A DNA stretch of 27,903 nt from positions 1 to 27,903 of the forward strand of contig DASYMJ010000104.1 in NCBI GenBank assembly GCA_036009105.1, written 5' to 3'. The stretch's first letter is position 1. Every line of letters starts with the position of its first letter. Shown one piece after another: positions 1 to 7,024 of this stretch. The translations under genes were made by a program, and so were the position numbers. The notes beneath the pieces are model-generated. The model was not told the DNA's origin and did not search any database. It saw only the letters and a program-made list of their open reading frames with translations. The stretch is from JAFAVZ01 sp036009105 (lineage in GTDB: Bacteria; Acidobacteriota; Thermoanaerobaculia; Gp7-AA8).

Positions 1-2
1 CA

Positions 3-980
3 CACGAAGGGCGCGACTTCGCGACATACATGCGCGCGGCCGCGCTGCTCGAGGAGGTGTACCCCTCGCACATGCGCCATCCCGGCGTGCTGCACTACCT
101 CATCCACAGCTACGACGATCCGGTGCACGCGCCGCTCGGCATGCGCGCCGCGCGCCGCTACGGCGCCATCGCGCCGAACGCCGGCCACGCCCTGCACATG
201 ACGTCGCACATCTTCATCGCCCTCGGACTGTGGGACGACGTGATCGATGCCAACCGCCGCGCGATCGCCGTGGTGAACAAGCAGCGCGCGGCGCGCTCCA
301 AGCCGGCCGCCGACTGCGGCCACTATCCGACCTGGCTGCATTACGCCTATCTGCAGGAGGCGCGCTTCGACGAGGCGTCGAAGGCCCTCGAAGCGTGCCG
401 CGCCTCGGCGTTCACCGAGCCGTTCGTCAGCGCCGGGCAGATGGACTCGTACGAGGGACGCATCGGCGAGTACGCCGACATGCGCGCCCATCAGGTCGCG
501 AGCGGCGGCCCGATGCCCCCTCCCCCGCCCCCTCTTCCCGCCGGCGACGGCCTGGCGAACGCGCGCTTCACGCTCGCGTATGCGGACGTGCTCGCCGCGC
601 GAGGCGACCTTGCCGCGTTGCGCGCCGCCGTGGCGCGCCTCCACGCGCTGCCGCCGTCGACCTCGTCCCATCACACGCCGACCTCTCATCTGCGCACGGA
701 GGTGATGCTCCAGCAGGCCGACGCGCTGCTGCTCAGCGCGACCGGCAAGCGCTCCGAGGCCATCGCGCTGCTGGAGAAGGCGGCGCAGAGCGAGGCTGCG
801 ATGCCGTTCGAGTTCGGCCCGCCCGTGATCGCCAAACCGACGCGGGAGCTCCTCGCCGACGAGTACCTCGCCGCCTCCCGCCCCGTCGACGCCGAGCGCG
901 CCTACCGCACGGCCCTGGAGCGGACGCCCGGCCGCGCGGCGACGGTGCAGGGGCTGCAGCGGGCGGCGGCGCGTCGCTGA
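3..980 (+). CDS. TPR-type tetratricopeptide repeat protein, 5'-truncated by the window edge
   Basis: This is the C-terminal part of a helical-repeat protein. The reading frame is open from base 3, so the gene starts upstream of the window. The visible 325 residues contain the signature stretch HPGVLHYLIHSYDD, then AARRYGAIAPNAGHALHMTSHIF and repeated Ala/Leu-rich helix pairs that end in a clear TPR-like unit (DAERAYRTALERTPGRA). Such HxGxxHYxIHxYDxP/HALHMxSHIF proteins are widespread, poorly characterised TPR proteins in Acidobacteriota and relatives. They are presumed protein-interaction scaffolds, often periplasmic. The missing N-terminus prevents a call on export. A Pro-rich linker (MPPPPPPLP) lies in the middle. 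A specific partner cannot be named. Confidence 0.75.
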   Translation, partial: HEGRDFATYMRAAALLEEVYPSHMRHPGVLHYLIHSYDDPVHAPLGMRAARRYGAIAPNAGHALHMTSHIFIALGLWDDVIDANRRAIAVVNKQRAARSKPAADCGHYPTWLHYAYLQEARFDEASKALEACRASAFTEPFVSAGQMDSYEGRIGEYADMRAHQVASGGPMPPPPPPLPAGDGLANARFTLAYADVLAARGDLAALRAAVARLHALPPSTSSHHTPTSHLRTEVMLQQADALLLSATGKRSEAIALLEKAAQSEAAMPFEFGPPVIAKPTRELLADEYLAASRPVDAERAYRTALERTPGRAATVQGLQRAAARR

Positions 981-1091
981 TCATGCGCGGAGCAGCGGCG
1001 GATGTCCTCCGGCTGCGGTCACACGCGAGGCGGCGATTGCGAGCGAAAGCCGTGCGGCGACGTCGCAGTTGACGTGGTCGCCGCCACCACC

Positions 1092-1183
1092 GCTTGCAGC
1101 TGGCGCTTCGCGCAGCTGAAGCGGATCGCGCCGCGGCGAGTCCTGCGACTTCGGGTCAGCTCCGCGAAGCGCCAGCTGCAAGC
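1092..1183. repeat. Long inverted repeat (21-bp perfect arms, 28 bp with one mismatch)
   Basis: Arms 1092-1112 and 1163-1183 are exact reverse complements over 21 bp. With one mismatch they extend to 1092-1119 and 1156-1183, leaving a 36-nt loop. A smaller hairpin (CGCTTC/GAAGCG) sits inside the left side. It lies in the roughly 337-bp gap 981-1317, where no convincing gene is seen. It could form a strong RNA hairpin or be a remnant of a small palindromic repeat. No T-tract follows, so it is not a classical intrinsic terminator. Confidence 0.8.
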
Positions 1184-1224
1184 AGTCTGCTCCGAAACCC
1201 AGGCCCCTTCCCCCCAAACCCGGC

Positions 1225-1230
1225 TAAAGT
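1225..1230 (+). promoter_or_regulatory. Putative -10 element (TAAAGT) for the secreted MBL-fold gene
   Basis: The hexamer TAAAGT lies 88 nt before the chosen start at 1318, in the context GCTAAAGTATCGCCGCTCCCC. A near-identical arrangement (GCTAAAGTGCGGCTCCCC) recurs at 3189-3206 before the next gene, which supports a promoter role. No good -35 hexamer is visible. Confidence 0.35.
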
Positions 1231-1317
1231 ATCGCCGCTCCCCAAAAGCCGACCGTTGCTGCCATCCCGGCAGCGGTTCCCGATCTCTTCCCCAAAAACA
1301 AACAGGAGATGAAGCGC

Positions 1318-3171
1318 ATGAGGCTTGTTCGGTTGCTGGTTCCCATCCTGTTCCTGGCGATTCCCGTGGCGGCGCAGAACCTCGAGATCCACTACATCGA
1401 CGTCGGCTGGGGCGGCTCCGTCCTGGTCAAAGGCCCCAACGGCACGACCGTCCTCATGGAGGCGGGCGACACCGGCAAAGGGACGGCGTATGTCGTGCCG
1501 TACCTCCAATCGATCGGCATCCAGCCCGCGAATGGGCTCGACTACATGATCGGCGGGCATCAGCACTGCGATCACATCGGCGGGCTCGACGAAGTGATCA
1601 ATGCCGGCTACAACGTCCGGCTCAAGCAGTACTACAACGGTTCGACGAACACCTCCTCCTGCGTCACCGGCTGGAACAGTGCGGCGGCGACGACCACGGC
1701 CGGCGCGCCGGTGGCCATGCCGGTCGGCACCGTCATCCAGCTCGGCAACGGCGCCACGCTGACCTGCGTCGCGCGCAACGGCTCCATCATCGGCGGCGGC
1801 TCCGTCGCCGTCACCGACGAGAACGACCGCTCCATCGCCCTCCTCATCAAATACGGCGGCTTCGACTACCTCTGGGCCAGCGACCTGGGCGGCGGCTCCG
1901 ACGCCTGCACCGGCCGCTCCACCAGCCAGCTCGACGTCGAGACGGCGGTCATCAACGCCATCTCGCCCGGCGGCGCGTTCCCGCTGATCAGCGCCGGCGG
2001 CATCGACCTGCTCCACATCAACCATCACGGCAGCGAGAGCAGCACCAACCCGACATACTTTAATAAGGCCAAACCGGCCGTGGCCATCATCGGCGTCGGC
2101 GACGGCCAGAGCGCCGGCTGGGACCTCCCCCGCATCGACGTCGTCGACCACGTCCTGCTCGGCGGCTCCGCCGCGTGCGTCACCGCCCCGCCGGTGACGT
2201 TCGTTTTCCAGACCGAGGAGGGGAATCCGGGGTCGACTTTGATGAGCAAGTCGGGATATTGCGTCGGCAACATCAAAGTGACGACGGATGGCCTGAGCCT
2301 CTTCACCGTCTCCGCGGACGGCGGCGTGCATCAGGGGCCGAACGAAGTCGCGGCGGCCGGTTTGCCGCGCAGCTTCACCCTCGATGAGGGTGGTGGCGGC
2401 GGAGGCGACACCATCCTGCCGACGACGTCCATCACCGCGCCGGCGAACGGCGCAACCGTTTCCGCCACCGTTGCCGTCAACGCGAATGCGTCCGACAACG
2501 TCGGCGTGACGAAGGTCGAGTTCTACCTCGACGGCGCGCTGAAGAGCACCGACACGACCTCGCCCTACAGCTGGAGTTGGGACACGACCACCGCTACGAA
2601 CGGCGCGCACGCGCTCACCACCAGGGCCTACGACGCGGCGCTGAACGTCGGCAGCTCGGCGACGGTCAACGTGACGGTGAGCAACGGCACGCCGCTCAAC
2701 ATCGGCAGCTGGACGCTGACCCAGGCCAACGCGACGCTGGTCTACACCATCCCGGCCGGCACGACGATCCCTTCGAAGGGCTATGTGATCATCGCCCGCA
2801 ACGCTACGAAAGCCGCCTTCCAGACGTTCTGGGGCCGCACCCTCGGCGCCAACGTGGTCTACATCAACAGCGCCGACGGCATGCCGCAGATCAACGGCAG
2901 CGAGACCTACACCCTGAAGAACTCCGCCGGCACGACCATCGAAGGGGCGACCGTGGCGATGGATGCGGCGGGCGGCTCCGATTTCCAGCGTGCCACCTGC
3001 GGCGCGATCGGGACGCTCGGCAGCTGGACCAAGTCCGCCTCTACAGCCGGTAGCCCCGGCAGCGGCGGCCTCGCCACCTGCAACCGCGGCGCCTTCATCA
3101 ACGAGTTCTCCGACGCCCTGGGCACGGGCAATTTCGTCTACGAATTCATCGAGATCTTCAACGACAAGTAA
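1318..3171 (+). CDS. Secreted MBL-fold (ComEC-like) hydrolase with Ig-like and lamin-tail-like domains
   Basis: This is a 617-residue exported protein. Residues 1-19 (MRLVRLLVPILFLAIPVAA) form a Sec signal peptide. An MBL-fold domain follows up to about residue 340. Its metal motif is HQHCDH (H81, H83, D85, H86), with a later WASDLGG Asp and HINHHGS, as in ComEC-type beta-lactamase domains. After a Gly-rich linker come a bacterial Ig-like domain (about 365-455, ITAPANGATV...VEFYLDG) and a beta-rich C-terminal domain. The latter, with FINEFSD and FVYEFIEIFND, resembles a lamin-tail domain. An ATG also exists at 1309, but the AGGAG at 1304-1308 would abut it. The same AGGAG is 9 nt from 1318, which decides the start. 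The likely role is extracellular phosphodiesterase/nuclease-like hydrolysis; the substrate is unknown. Confidence 0.85.
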   Translation: MRLVRLLVPILFLAIPVAAQNLEIHYIDVGWGGSVLVKGPNGTTVLMEAGDTGKGTAYVVPYLQSIGIQPANGLDYMIGGHQHCDHIGGLDEVINAGYNVRLKQYYNGSTNTSSCVTGWNSAAATTTAGAPVAMPVGTVIQLGNGATLTCVARNGSIIGGGSVAVTDENDRSIALLIKYGGFDYLWASDLGGGSDACTGRSTSQLDVETAVINAISPGGAFPLISAGGIDLLHINHHGSESSTNPTYFNKAKPAVAIIGVGDGQSAGWDLPRIDVVDHVLLGGSAACVTAPPVTFVFQTEEGNPGSTLMSKSGYCVGNIKVTTDGLSLFTVSADGGVHQGPNEVAAAGLPRSFTLDEGGGGGGDTILPTTSITAPANGATVSATVAVNANASDNVGVTKVEFYLDGALKSTDTTSPYSWSWDTTTATNGAHALTTRAYDAALNVGSSATVNVTVSNGTPLNIGSWTLTQANATLVYTIPAGTTIPSKGYVIIARNATKAAFQTFWGRTLGANVVYINSADGMPQINGSETYTLKNSAGTTIEGATVAMDAAGGSDFQRATCGAIGTLGSWTKSASTAGSPGSGGLATCNRGAFINEFSDALGTGNFVYEFIEIFNDK

Positions 3172-3178
3172 CCCCTGC

Positions 3179-3206
3179 GGGGAGCCGTGCTAAAGTGCGG
3201 CTCCCC
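3179..3206. promoter_or_regulatory. 9-bp perfect hairpin whose loop carries a TAAAGT -10-like box
   Basis: Arms 3179-3187 (GGGGAGCCG) and 3198-3206 (CGGCTCCCC) are exact complements around a 10-nt loop that contains TAAAGT (3191-3196). It begins 8 nt after the stop codon of the MBL-fold gene and ends 31 nt before the next start. It may act as a terminator-like hairpin for the upstream gene and a promoter for the downstream one. No T-tract is present. Confidence 0.45.
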
Positions 3207-3237
3207 ACACTCCCTGCCTCGGCACCGCAAATCGACC

Positions 3238-3522
3238 ATGCGGAAACCGATCATCATCCTTCTATTGATGCTGCTCAAGGCGCGCTACACGCCCGCCAGC
3301 GGCTCCGATCCGGAGTACGGACAGGGCGCCATCGAGCGCAACGACCTGCGCCACCGCGAGGTGCAGGAGAACGTCTGGCTGATCGCGGTCGAGGACGGCG
3401 ACGTCGCGTACTGGCAGCTCCGCCTGAACGAGACCGCGAAGCACGGGCGCTTCACCGTCGAATGCGCCACGGCGGAAGAAGAGGAGGCCGTGCGCGACGG
3501 CCTCATCACGCTGCAGCACTAA
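3238..3522 (+). CDS. Small hypothetical protein with a hydrophobic N-terminus
   Basis: This is a 94-residue protein that I do not recognise. Residues 4-14 (PIIILLLMLLK) are hydrophobic, and the rest is a polar, acidic domain (IERNDLRHREVQENVWLIAVEDGDVAYWQLRL) ending in a run of Glu. The N-terminal segment is short for a cleaved signal and could anchor the protein. The frame extends upstream to 3187, but the ATG at 3238 fits the TAAAGT box at 3191-3196 better. Codon use matches the neighbours. Its stop overlaps that of the convergent methyltransferase gene in the tetramer CTAA (3519-3522). Confidence 0.6.
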   Translation: MRKPIIILLLMLLKARYTPASGSDPEYGQGAIERNDLRHREVQENVWLIAVEDGDVAYWQLRLNETAKHGRFTVECATAEEEEAVRDGLITLQH

Positions 3523-4700
3523 TGCACCTGCAGCAGGAAGCCTTTCAGGTACTCCCCTTCCGGGCAATAGAGCGACACCGGATGATCCGGGGCGGCCGTG
3601 AGCCGCCGGAGGATCGACACCCGCCGCCCCACGTCGTGCGCGGCGGAGAAGATCACCTTCTGGAACAGGTCGAGCGAGATGTGGCCGGAGCAGGAGAACG
3701 TCATCAGCAGGCCGCCCGGCTCGGTGAGGCGCAGTGAGTAGAGGTTGACGTCCTTGTAGCCGCGCGCCGCGCGGTCGACCTCTGCCCGGCTCTTCGCGAA
3801 CGCCGGCGGGTCGCAGACCACCAGGCCGTACTGCTCGCGCGCCACGGCACGGGTGCGGACGAACTGGAAGACGTCCGCCACCGTGAACGTCGCCGCCACG
3901 CCGTTCAGCTCGCAATTCGTGCGCGCCAGCTCGATGGCCCTGGCGGAGCTGTCGACGTTCTCCACCGCCGTTGCGCCGCCGGCCGCGGCATAGACGCCGA
4001 AGGCTCCGCTGTAGGAGAAGAGGTTGAGCGTGCGCCGGCCGGCGGCGAGGCCGCGCGCGAGCAGTCGGTTCTCGCGCTGGTCGAGGAAGAAGCCGGTCTT
4101 CTGCCCCTGGTGCGGCTCGACCAGGAAGCGCAGGCCGTTCTCCGCGATCGTCGCCGACGGCTCGCCGGCGCCGGCCCACTCCGGCTCCGTCGGCAACTGC
4201 TCGATGCTGCGCGCCGGCAGGTCGTTCTTGAAATAGACCACCCGCGGCGCGAGCCGTTCCCGAAGCGCGCCGGTAATCAGCTCGCGCAACTGCTCCAGCC
4301 CCCGATTGGCGATCTCGATGACGAGCAGGTCGTTATAGCGGTCGACGACCAGGCCGCTCAGGTCATCCCCTTCCGCATGGATCAGCCGGCCGGCGTTCGT
4401 CGCATCATCAAACGAGCGGCGCGCGATCGCCGCATCGATGCGGTTCACCAGCAGCTCCGGCGTCAGCTCCTCGTTCTCCCACGCGATCACGCGCAGCCGG
4501 ATCTGCGAGTAGCGGGAGTGGAAGCCGGACGCGATGCGCTTGCCCTGCGCATCCATCAAATCGGCGATCGCCGCATCCTCCGGGCCGCTCTCTTTGCCGA
4601 TCGCGCCGCCGAAAATCCACGGATGTCGGTTCGCGGCCAGCCGCTCCCGGCCCGGCTTCAAGTGAAGAATGCGTCTGTTTTGAACAGCGAAGGCGTCCAT
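3519..4700 (-). CDS. rlmI: Class I SAM-dependent rRNA methyltransferase, RlmI-like (PUA + methyltransferase)
   Basis: This 393-residue protein belongs to the RlmI/RlmK family, which methylates a cytosine of 23S rRNA (C1962 in E. coli). The N-terminal PUA-like part (about 8-80) has LKPGRERLAANRHPWIFGGAI and ASGFHSRYSQIRLRVIAW. The middle contains EGDDLSGLVVDRYNDLLV and the family motif GQKTGFFLDQRENR. The Rossmann part has the SAM motif LNLFSYSGAFGVYAA, the VVCDPPAFAKS motif and FSCSGHIS, whose Cys fits an m5C enzyme. An upstream ATG exists at 4733, but the protein alignment begins at 4700 (MDAFAVQNRRILHLKPG). A TATAGT -10 lies 6 nt before this start. The gene is divergent from the YbjN-like gene and tail-overlaps the small hypothetical gene by 4 bp. 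Confidence 0.9.
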   Translation of the reverse strand: MDAFAVQNRRILHLKPGRERLAANRHPWIFGGAIGKESGPEDAAIADLMDAQGKRIASGFHSRYSQIRLRVIAWENEELTPELLVNRIDAAIARRSFDDATNAGRLIHAEGDDLSGLVVDRYNDLLVIEIANRGLEQLRELITGALRERLAPRVVYFKNDLPARSIEQLPTEPEWAGAGEPSATIAENGLRFLVEPHQGQKTGFFLDQRENRLLARGLAAGRRTLNLFSYSGAFGVYAAAGGATAVENVDSSARAIELARTNCELNGVAATFTVADVFQFVRTRAVAREQYGLVVCDPPAFAKSRAEVDRAARGYKDVNLYSLRLTEPGGLLMTFSCSGHISLDLFQKVIFSAAHDVGRRVSILRRLTAAPDHPVSLYCPEGEYLKGFLLQVH

Positions 4701-4706
4701 GCCCGC

Positions 4707-4714
4707 ACTATAAT
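4707..4714. promoter_or_regulatory. Bidirectional -10 element (ACTATAAT/ATTATAGT) serving two divergent genes
   Basis: On the plus strand TATAAT (4709-4714) ends 8 nt before the ATG at 4723. On the minus strand TATAGT (4712-4707) ends 6 nt before the ATG at 4700. The whole gap between the two start codons is only 22 bp, with no room for a ribosome-binding site on either side. Both transcripts are therefore predicted to start at or next to their start codons. No clear -35 hexamers are seen. Confidence 0.65.
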
Positions 4715-4722
4715 CGCCGCCG

Positions 4723-5235
4723 ATGGCACCCACCCGCGAGAAGCGCTTCCATACGCAGTGTCAGGAAGAGGTCTACCGCCAGGTCAAGCAATACCTCGAT
4801 GAACTGATCGACGAGCATTCCGACGACGCGGAGCATTGCGACTTCTACCTCAAGTACGGCTCGACCGTGCTGGAGGTGTCCATCGAGCCGTATGACGAGG
4901 ATGATGCGGTCATCGAAGTGCTCGCCTTCTGCGTGCAGGGCGTGGAGCCGTCGTTCGAGCTCATGCAGGAGCTGCTGCAGCTCAATTCCGAGGTGCCGCT
5001 GGGGGCTTTCAGCATGGTCGGACGCGACATCTACTACTCGCACGCCTTCCTGGGCAGACGCCTCCGGCCGGAGCAACTGATCGCCTCGCTCGACATCGTG
5101 GCGGCCATCTCCGACGAGTACGACGATCAGCTCGTCCGGAACTACGGCGGCGAGACGGCCATCGAGCGCCTGCGCCGTCCTTCCGGCTCCTTCCCCGCGG
5201 TGACGACGCCGGAGCGGCAGGCCGGCAACAACTGA
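4723..5235 (+). CDS. YbjN / type III secretion chaperone-like domain protein
   Basis: This 170-residue acidic cytoplasmic protein has the alpha/beta layout of YbjN/T3SS-chaperone-like proteins. A helix (QEEVYRQVKQYLDELI) is followed by strands (CDFYLKYGSTVLEVSIEPY, AVIEVLAFCVQGVEP). Then come the family-typical LMQELLQLNSEVPLGAFSMVGRDIYYSHAFLG and a long C-terminal helix around residues 115-135. These proteins are thought to bind or stabilise partner proteins; the E. coli YbjN name 'sensory transduction regulator' is not mechanistic. No signal peptide or membrane segment is present. The start is fixed by TATAAT 8 nt upstream. The lipoprotein gene follows 41 nt later, so the two may be co-transcribed. 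Confidence 0.7.
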   Translation: MAPTREKRFHTQCQEEVYRQVKQYLDELIDEHSDDAEHCDFYLKYGSTVLEVSIEPYDEDDAVIEVLAFCVQGVEPSFELMQELLQLNSEVPLGAFSMVGRDIYYSHAFLGRRLRPEQLIASLDIVAAISDEYDDQLVRNYGGETAIERLRRPSGSFPAVTTPERQAGNN

Positions 5236-5276
5236 CCTTCCAGAGAGCGGCACATCCATTGCTATTTGCAGTAAGC

Positions 5277-5924
5277 ATGAACTTTCGATGGGAGGCCGGG
5301 GCCGCGGTCGTTCTCTCTTCCTCGCTGATCCTGGGCGGTTGCACGGGAGGCCAGGAGAGCTCGGCAGCGGAGGAGAATGCGCCGCCGAAGAACTCGGCCA
5401 TGAAGCAGGAGGCGCAGCCGCCGGCCGTCGATGCCTCGAAGGAATTGAAGGACATCAGCCAGGCCATTCCCATCTATGCCGGCGCGAAATTCCGTCCCGA
5501 CCTGACCCGCCGGGACGAGGTGATGATCCGCAATCAGTACGGGCCGCAGTCGGAGGTCTACACCCTGGCCACCGACGACTCCTATCCGCAGGTCTACCAC
5601 TACTACACGACGTACCTCGCCCAGTTCCGCGCGTTCCCACCGCAGGTGCCGTATCCGCCGGAGCGGCAGGACTGGCGCACGCTCGAGGTGCAGCTGAATC
5701 AGGCCATGCAGGACCCGTTCATTCCCGGCGACACGATCCAGGTGGGAGGCCGGCAGGTGCTGCTGCAGATCGCCGAGACGGAGGCGGAGCCGAAGACGGT
5801 GATCCGCTATATCGTCACGCCGACGGCCACTGCAGCCGCCCAACAGACGGCGGTGGTGGGCGGGCAGCGCCCGGTCGTCAACGGTCAATCCGCGCAGGCG
5901 GAGGACGCCGGCCCCGGTTTGTGA
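5277..5924 (+). CDS. Putative lipoprotein of unknown function
   Basis: This 215-residue protein has a typical lipoprotein signal: a hydrophobic stretch followed by the lipobox LGGC, with Cys22 as the lipidation site when ATG 5277 is used. An upstream frame-start at 5259 would only lengthen the leader. A Glu/Ala/Pro-rich linker follows. The folded part (about 55-190) contains IPIYAGAKFRPDLTRRDEV, YTLATDDSYPQVYHYYTTYLAQF and TIQVGGRQVLLQIAETEAEPKTVIRYIV. The pattern of a Tyr-rich helix after 'DDSYPQVYHYY' recalls small periplasmic proteins of unknown role in Acidobacteriota. The tail is low complexity. No enzymatic motif is visible. Confidence 0.65.
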   Translation: MNFRWEAGAAVVLSSSLILGGCTGGQESSAAEENAPPKNSAMKQEAQPPAVDASKELKDISQAIPIYAGAKFRPDLTRRDEVMIRNQYGPQSEVYTLATDDSYPQVYHYYTTYLAQFRAFPPQVPYPPERQDWRTLEVQLNQAMQDPFIPGDTIQVGGRQVLLQIAETEAEPKTVIRYIVTPTATAAAQQTAVVGGQRPVVNGQSAQAEDAGPGL

Positions 5925-5956
5925 TGTAGTAGGCGGTGGATTCAGTCAGGGCGAAC

Positions 5957-6763
5957 ATGTATCCGTGGCGCCGTATCGTCGTGCCGACCGATTTTTCGAC
6001 CGCGTCGGAATGGGTATTCGATGATGCCGTGCGCCTCGCCGCCACCACCGCTGCGGAGCTGGTCATCCTGCACATCCGGATGACGCGCACGTCGAACCCC
6101 TCGCAGCTCCGCTTCCCCGCCGATCCGTCGCTCTACGACTACGCCGAGCAGTACGAGCTCGACAAGCTGCGGGAGCGCGTGCGCAACGCGAGCGAGGAGC
6201 TGTCGGCGAGCCTCGTGGTGCGCACGGCGCCCGATCCCGGCGCGGAGATCTGCCGCGCCGCGGAGGAGGAGAAAGCGGACCTGATCGTGATCGCCACGCA
6301 CGCCCGGCATCACGTGGCGCACCTGCTCATCGGCTCGACCACCATGTCGGTGATGAAGAACCCGCCCGCCCCGGTGCTGGCCATCCGCTACGGGATCCGC
6401 AAGCGCTCCTCGATGAAGAAGATCGTGGTGCCGGTGCACCCGAAGCAGACCTCGCGGAACGCGCTCGACCTGGCCGCGGCGATCGTCCGCCACGACGGCG
6501 GCGAGCTGCACCTGCTCACCGTGTGCGAGGAAGCGGATCACGTGATCGCCGAGGGCCACATCTCGGAGCTGACCGCCGACTCGCTGCACGACGTCCCCGT
6601 CCGCCGCGCCGTCGTGCACGGGACGGACGTGGAGAAAGAGATCGTCCGCTACATCGACCGCCAGCACGGCGAGGCGGTGTTCATCAACGCCGGCCACGAG
6701 CCGGGCCAGGTGAAGATCGACGTGGTGCGGGGGGTTGGGACGCCGGTGATGATCGTGCCGTGA
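5957..6763 (+). CDS. Universal stress protein with two tandem UspA domains
   Basis: This 268-residue protein consists of two Usp folds. Domain 1 (about 1-145) starts YPWRRIVVPTDFS and has KADLIVIATHARHHVAHLLIGSTTMSVM followed by PAPVLAIR. This is the usual nucleotide-loop position, but its first glycines are replaced (THARHH instead of the usual THGRTG-like loop), while GST is kept. Domain 2 (about 155-268) starts MKKIVVPVHPKQTSRNALDLA and ends GTPVMIVP. Its loop is degenerate (NAGHEPGQVK), so it may not bind ATP. A GTG 21 nt upstream (5936) is an alternative start; ATG 5957 gives the usual Usp N-terminus. The gene begins 32 nt after the lipoprotein and may share its transcript. Stress-related cytoplasmic function is inferred from the family. 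Confidence 0.82.
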   Translation: MYPWRRIVVPTDFSTASEWVFDDAVRLAATTAAELVILHIRMTRTSNPSQLRFPADPSLYDYAEQYELDKLRERVRNASEELSASLVVRTAPDPGAEICRAAEEEKADLIVIATHARHHVAHLLIGSTTMSVMKNPPAPVLAIRYGIRKRSSMKKIVVPVHPKQTSRNALDLAAAIVRHDGGELHLLTVCEEADHVIAEGHISELTADSLHDVPVRRAVVHGTDVEKEIVRYIDRQHGEAVFINAGHEPGQVKIDVVRGVGTPVMIVP

Positions 6764-6947
6764 GGCATCAGAGGACGGCCGCCACGCCGCGCCCGACGCG
6801 GTCCACCTCACCGGTTTGATCCTGCGCTTTCAACTTGGCCGGTGGGAGATTGCTCATGGCGCCGACCGCCCGGTGTAGGCGTAGACGATGGCAGCCTGCA
6901 GGCTGGAGCCGAGGCGGATCGTGTTCAGCATTCCGGCCACGAGTATC

Positions 6948-7023
6948 ATTCATCGAACTGGCTCATGAATACCGTGCGATCTATGCGCTTGATTCATGCG
7001 AGAATACGACCTACATTCATGCG
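6948..7023 (+). promoter_or_regulatory. Cluster of ATTCAT half-sites, candidate LysR-type operator
   Basis: The gap 6764-7024 holds no supported gene. Its right end contains ATTCAT at 6948-6953, the inverted ATGAAT at 6965-6970 with an 11-bp spacer, and two direct copies of ATTCATGCG at 6992-7000 and 7015-7023. The T-N11-A arrangement is what LysR-type regulators bind, and a LysR gene lies in the operon just downstream. The region is also conspicuously AT-richer than its surroundings. Further upstream, 6892-6905 is a perfect 14-bp palindrome (CAGCCTGCAGGCTG). Confidence 0.5.
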
Positions 7024-7024
7024 C

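Noticed and set aside
1156..2610. A 484-codon open frame on the minus strand opposite the secreted MBL-fold gene
   Set aside because: Composition is Val/Asp/Ala/Gly repetitive with no recognisable domain, and the plus strand carries a signal peptide and metal motif.
6842..7018. Longer start of the MBL-fold gene at 6842 or 6965
   Set aside because: The added residues show no family similarity and would run through the ATTCAT cluster and the 14-bp palindrome.
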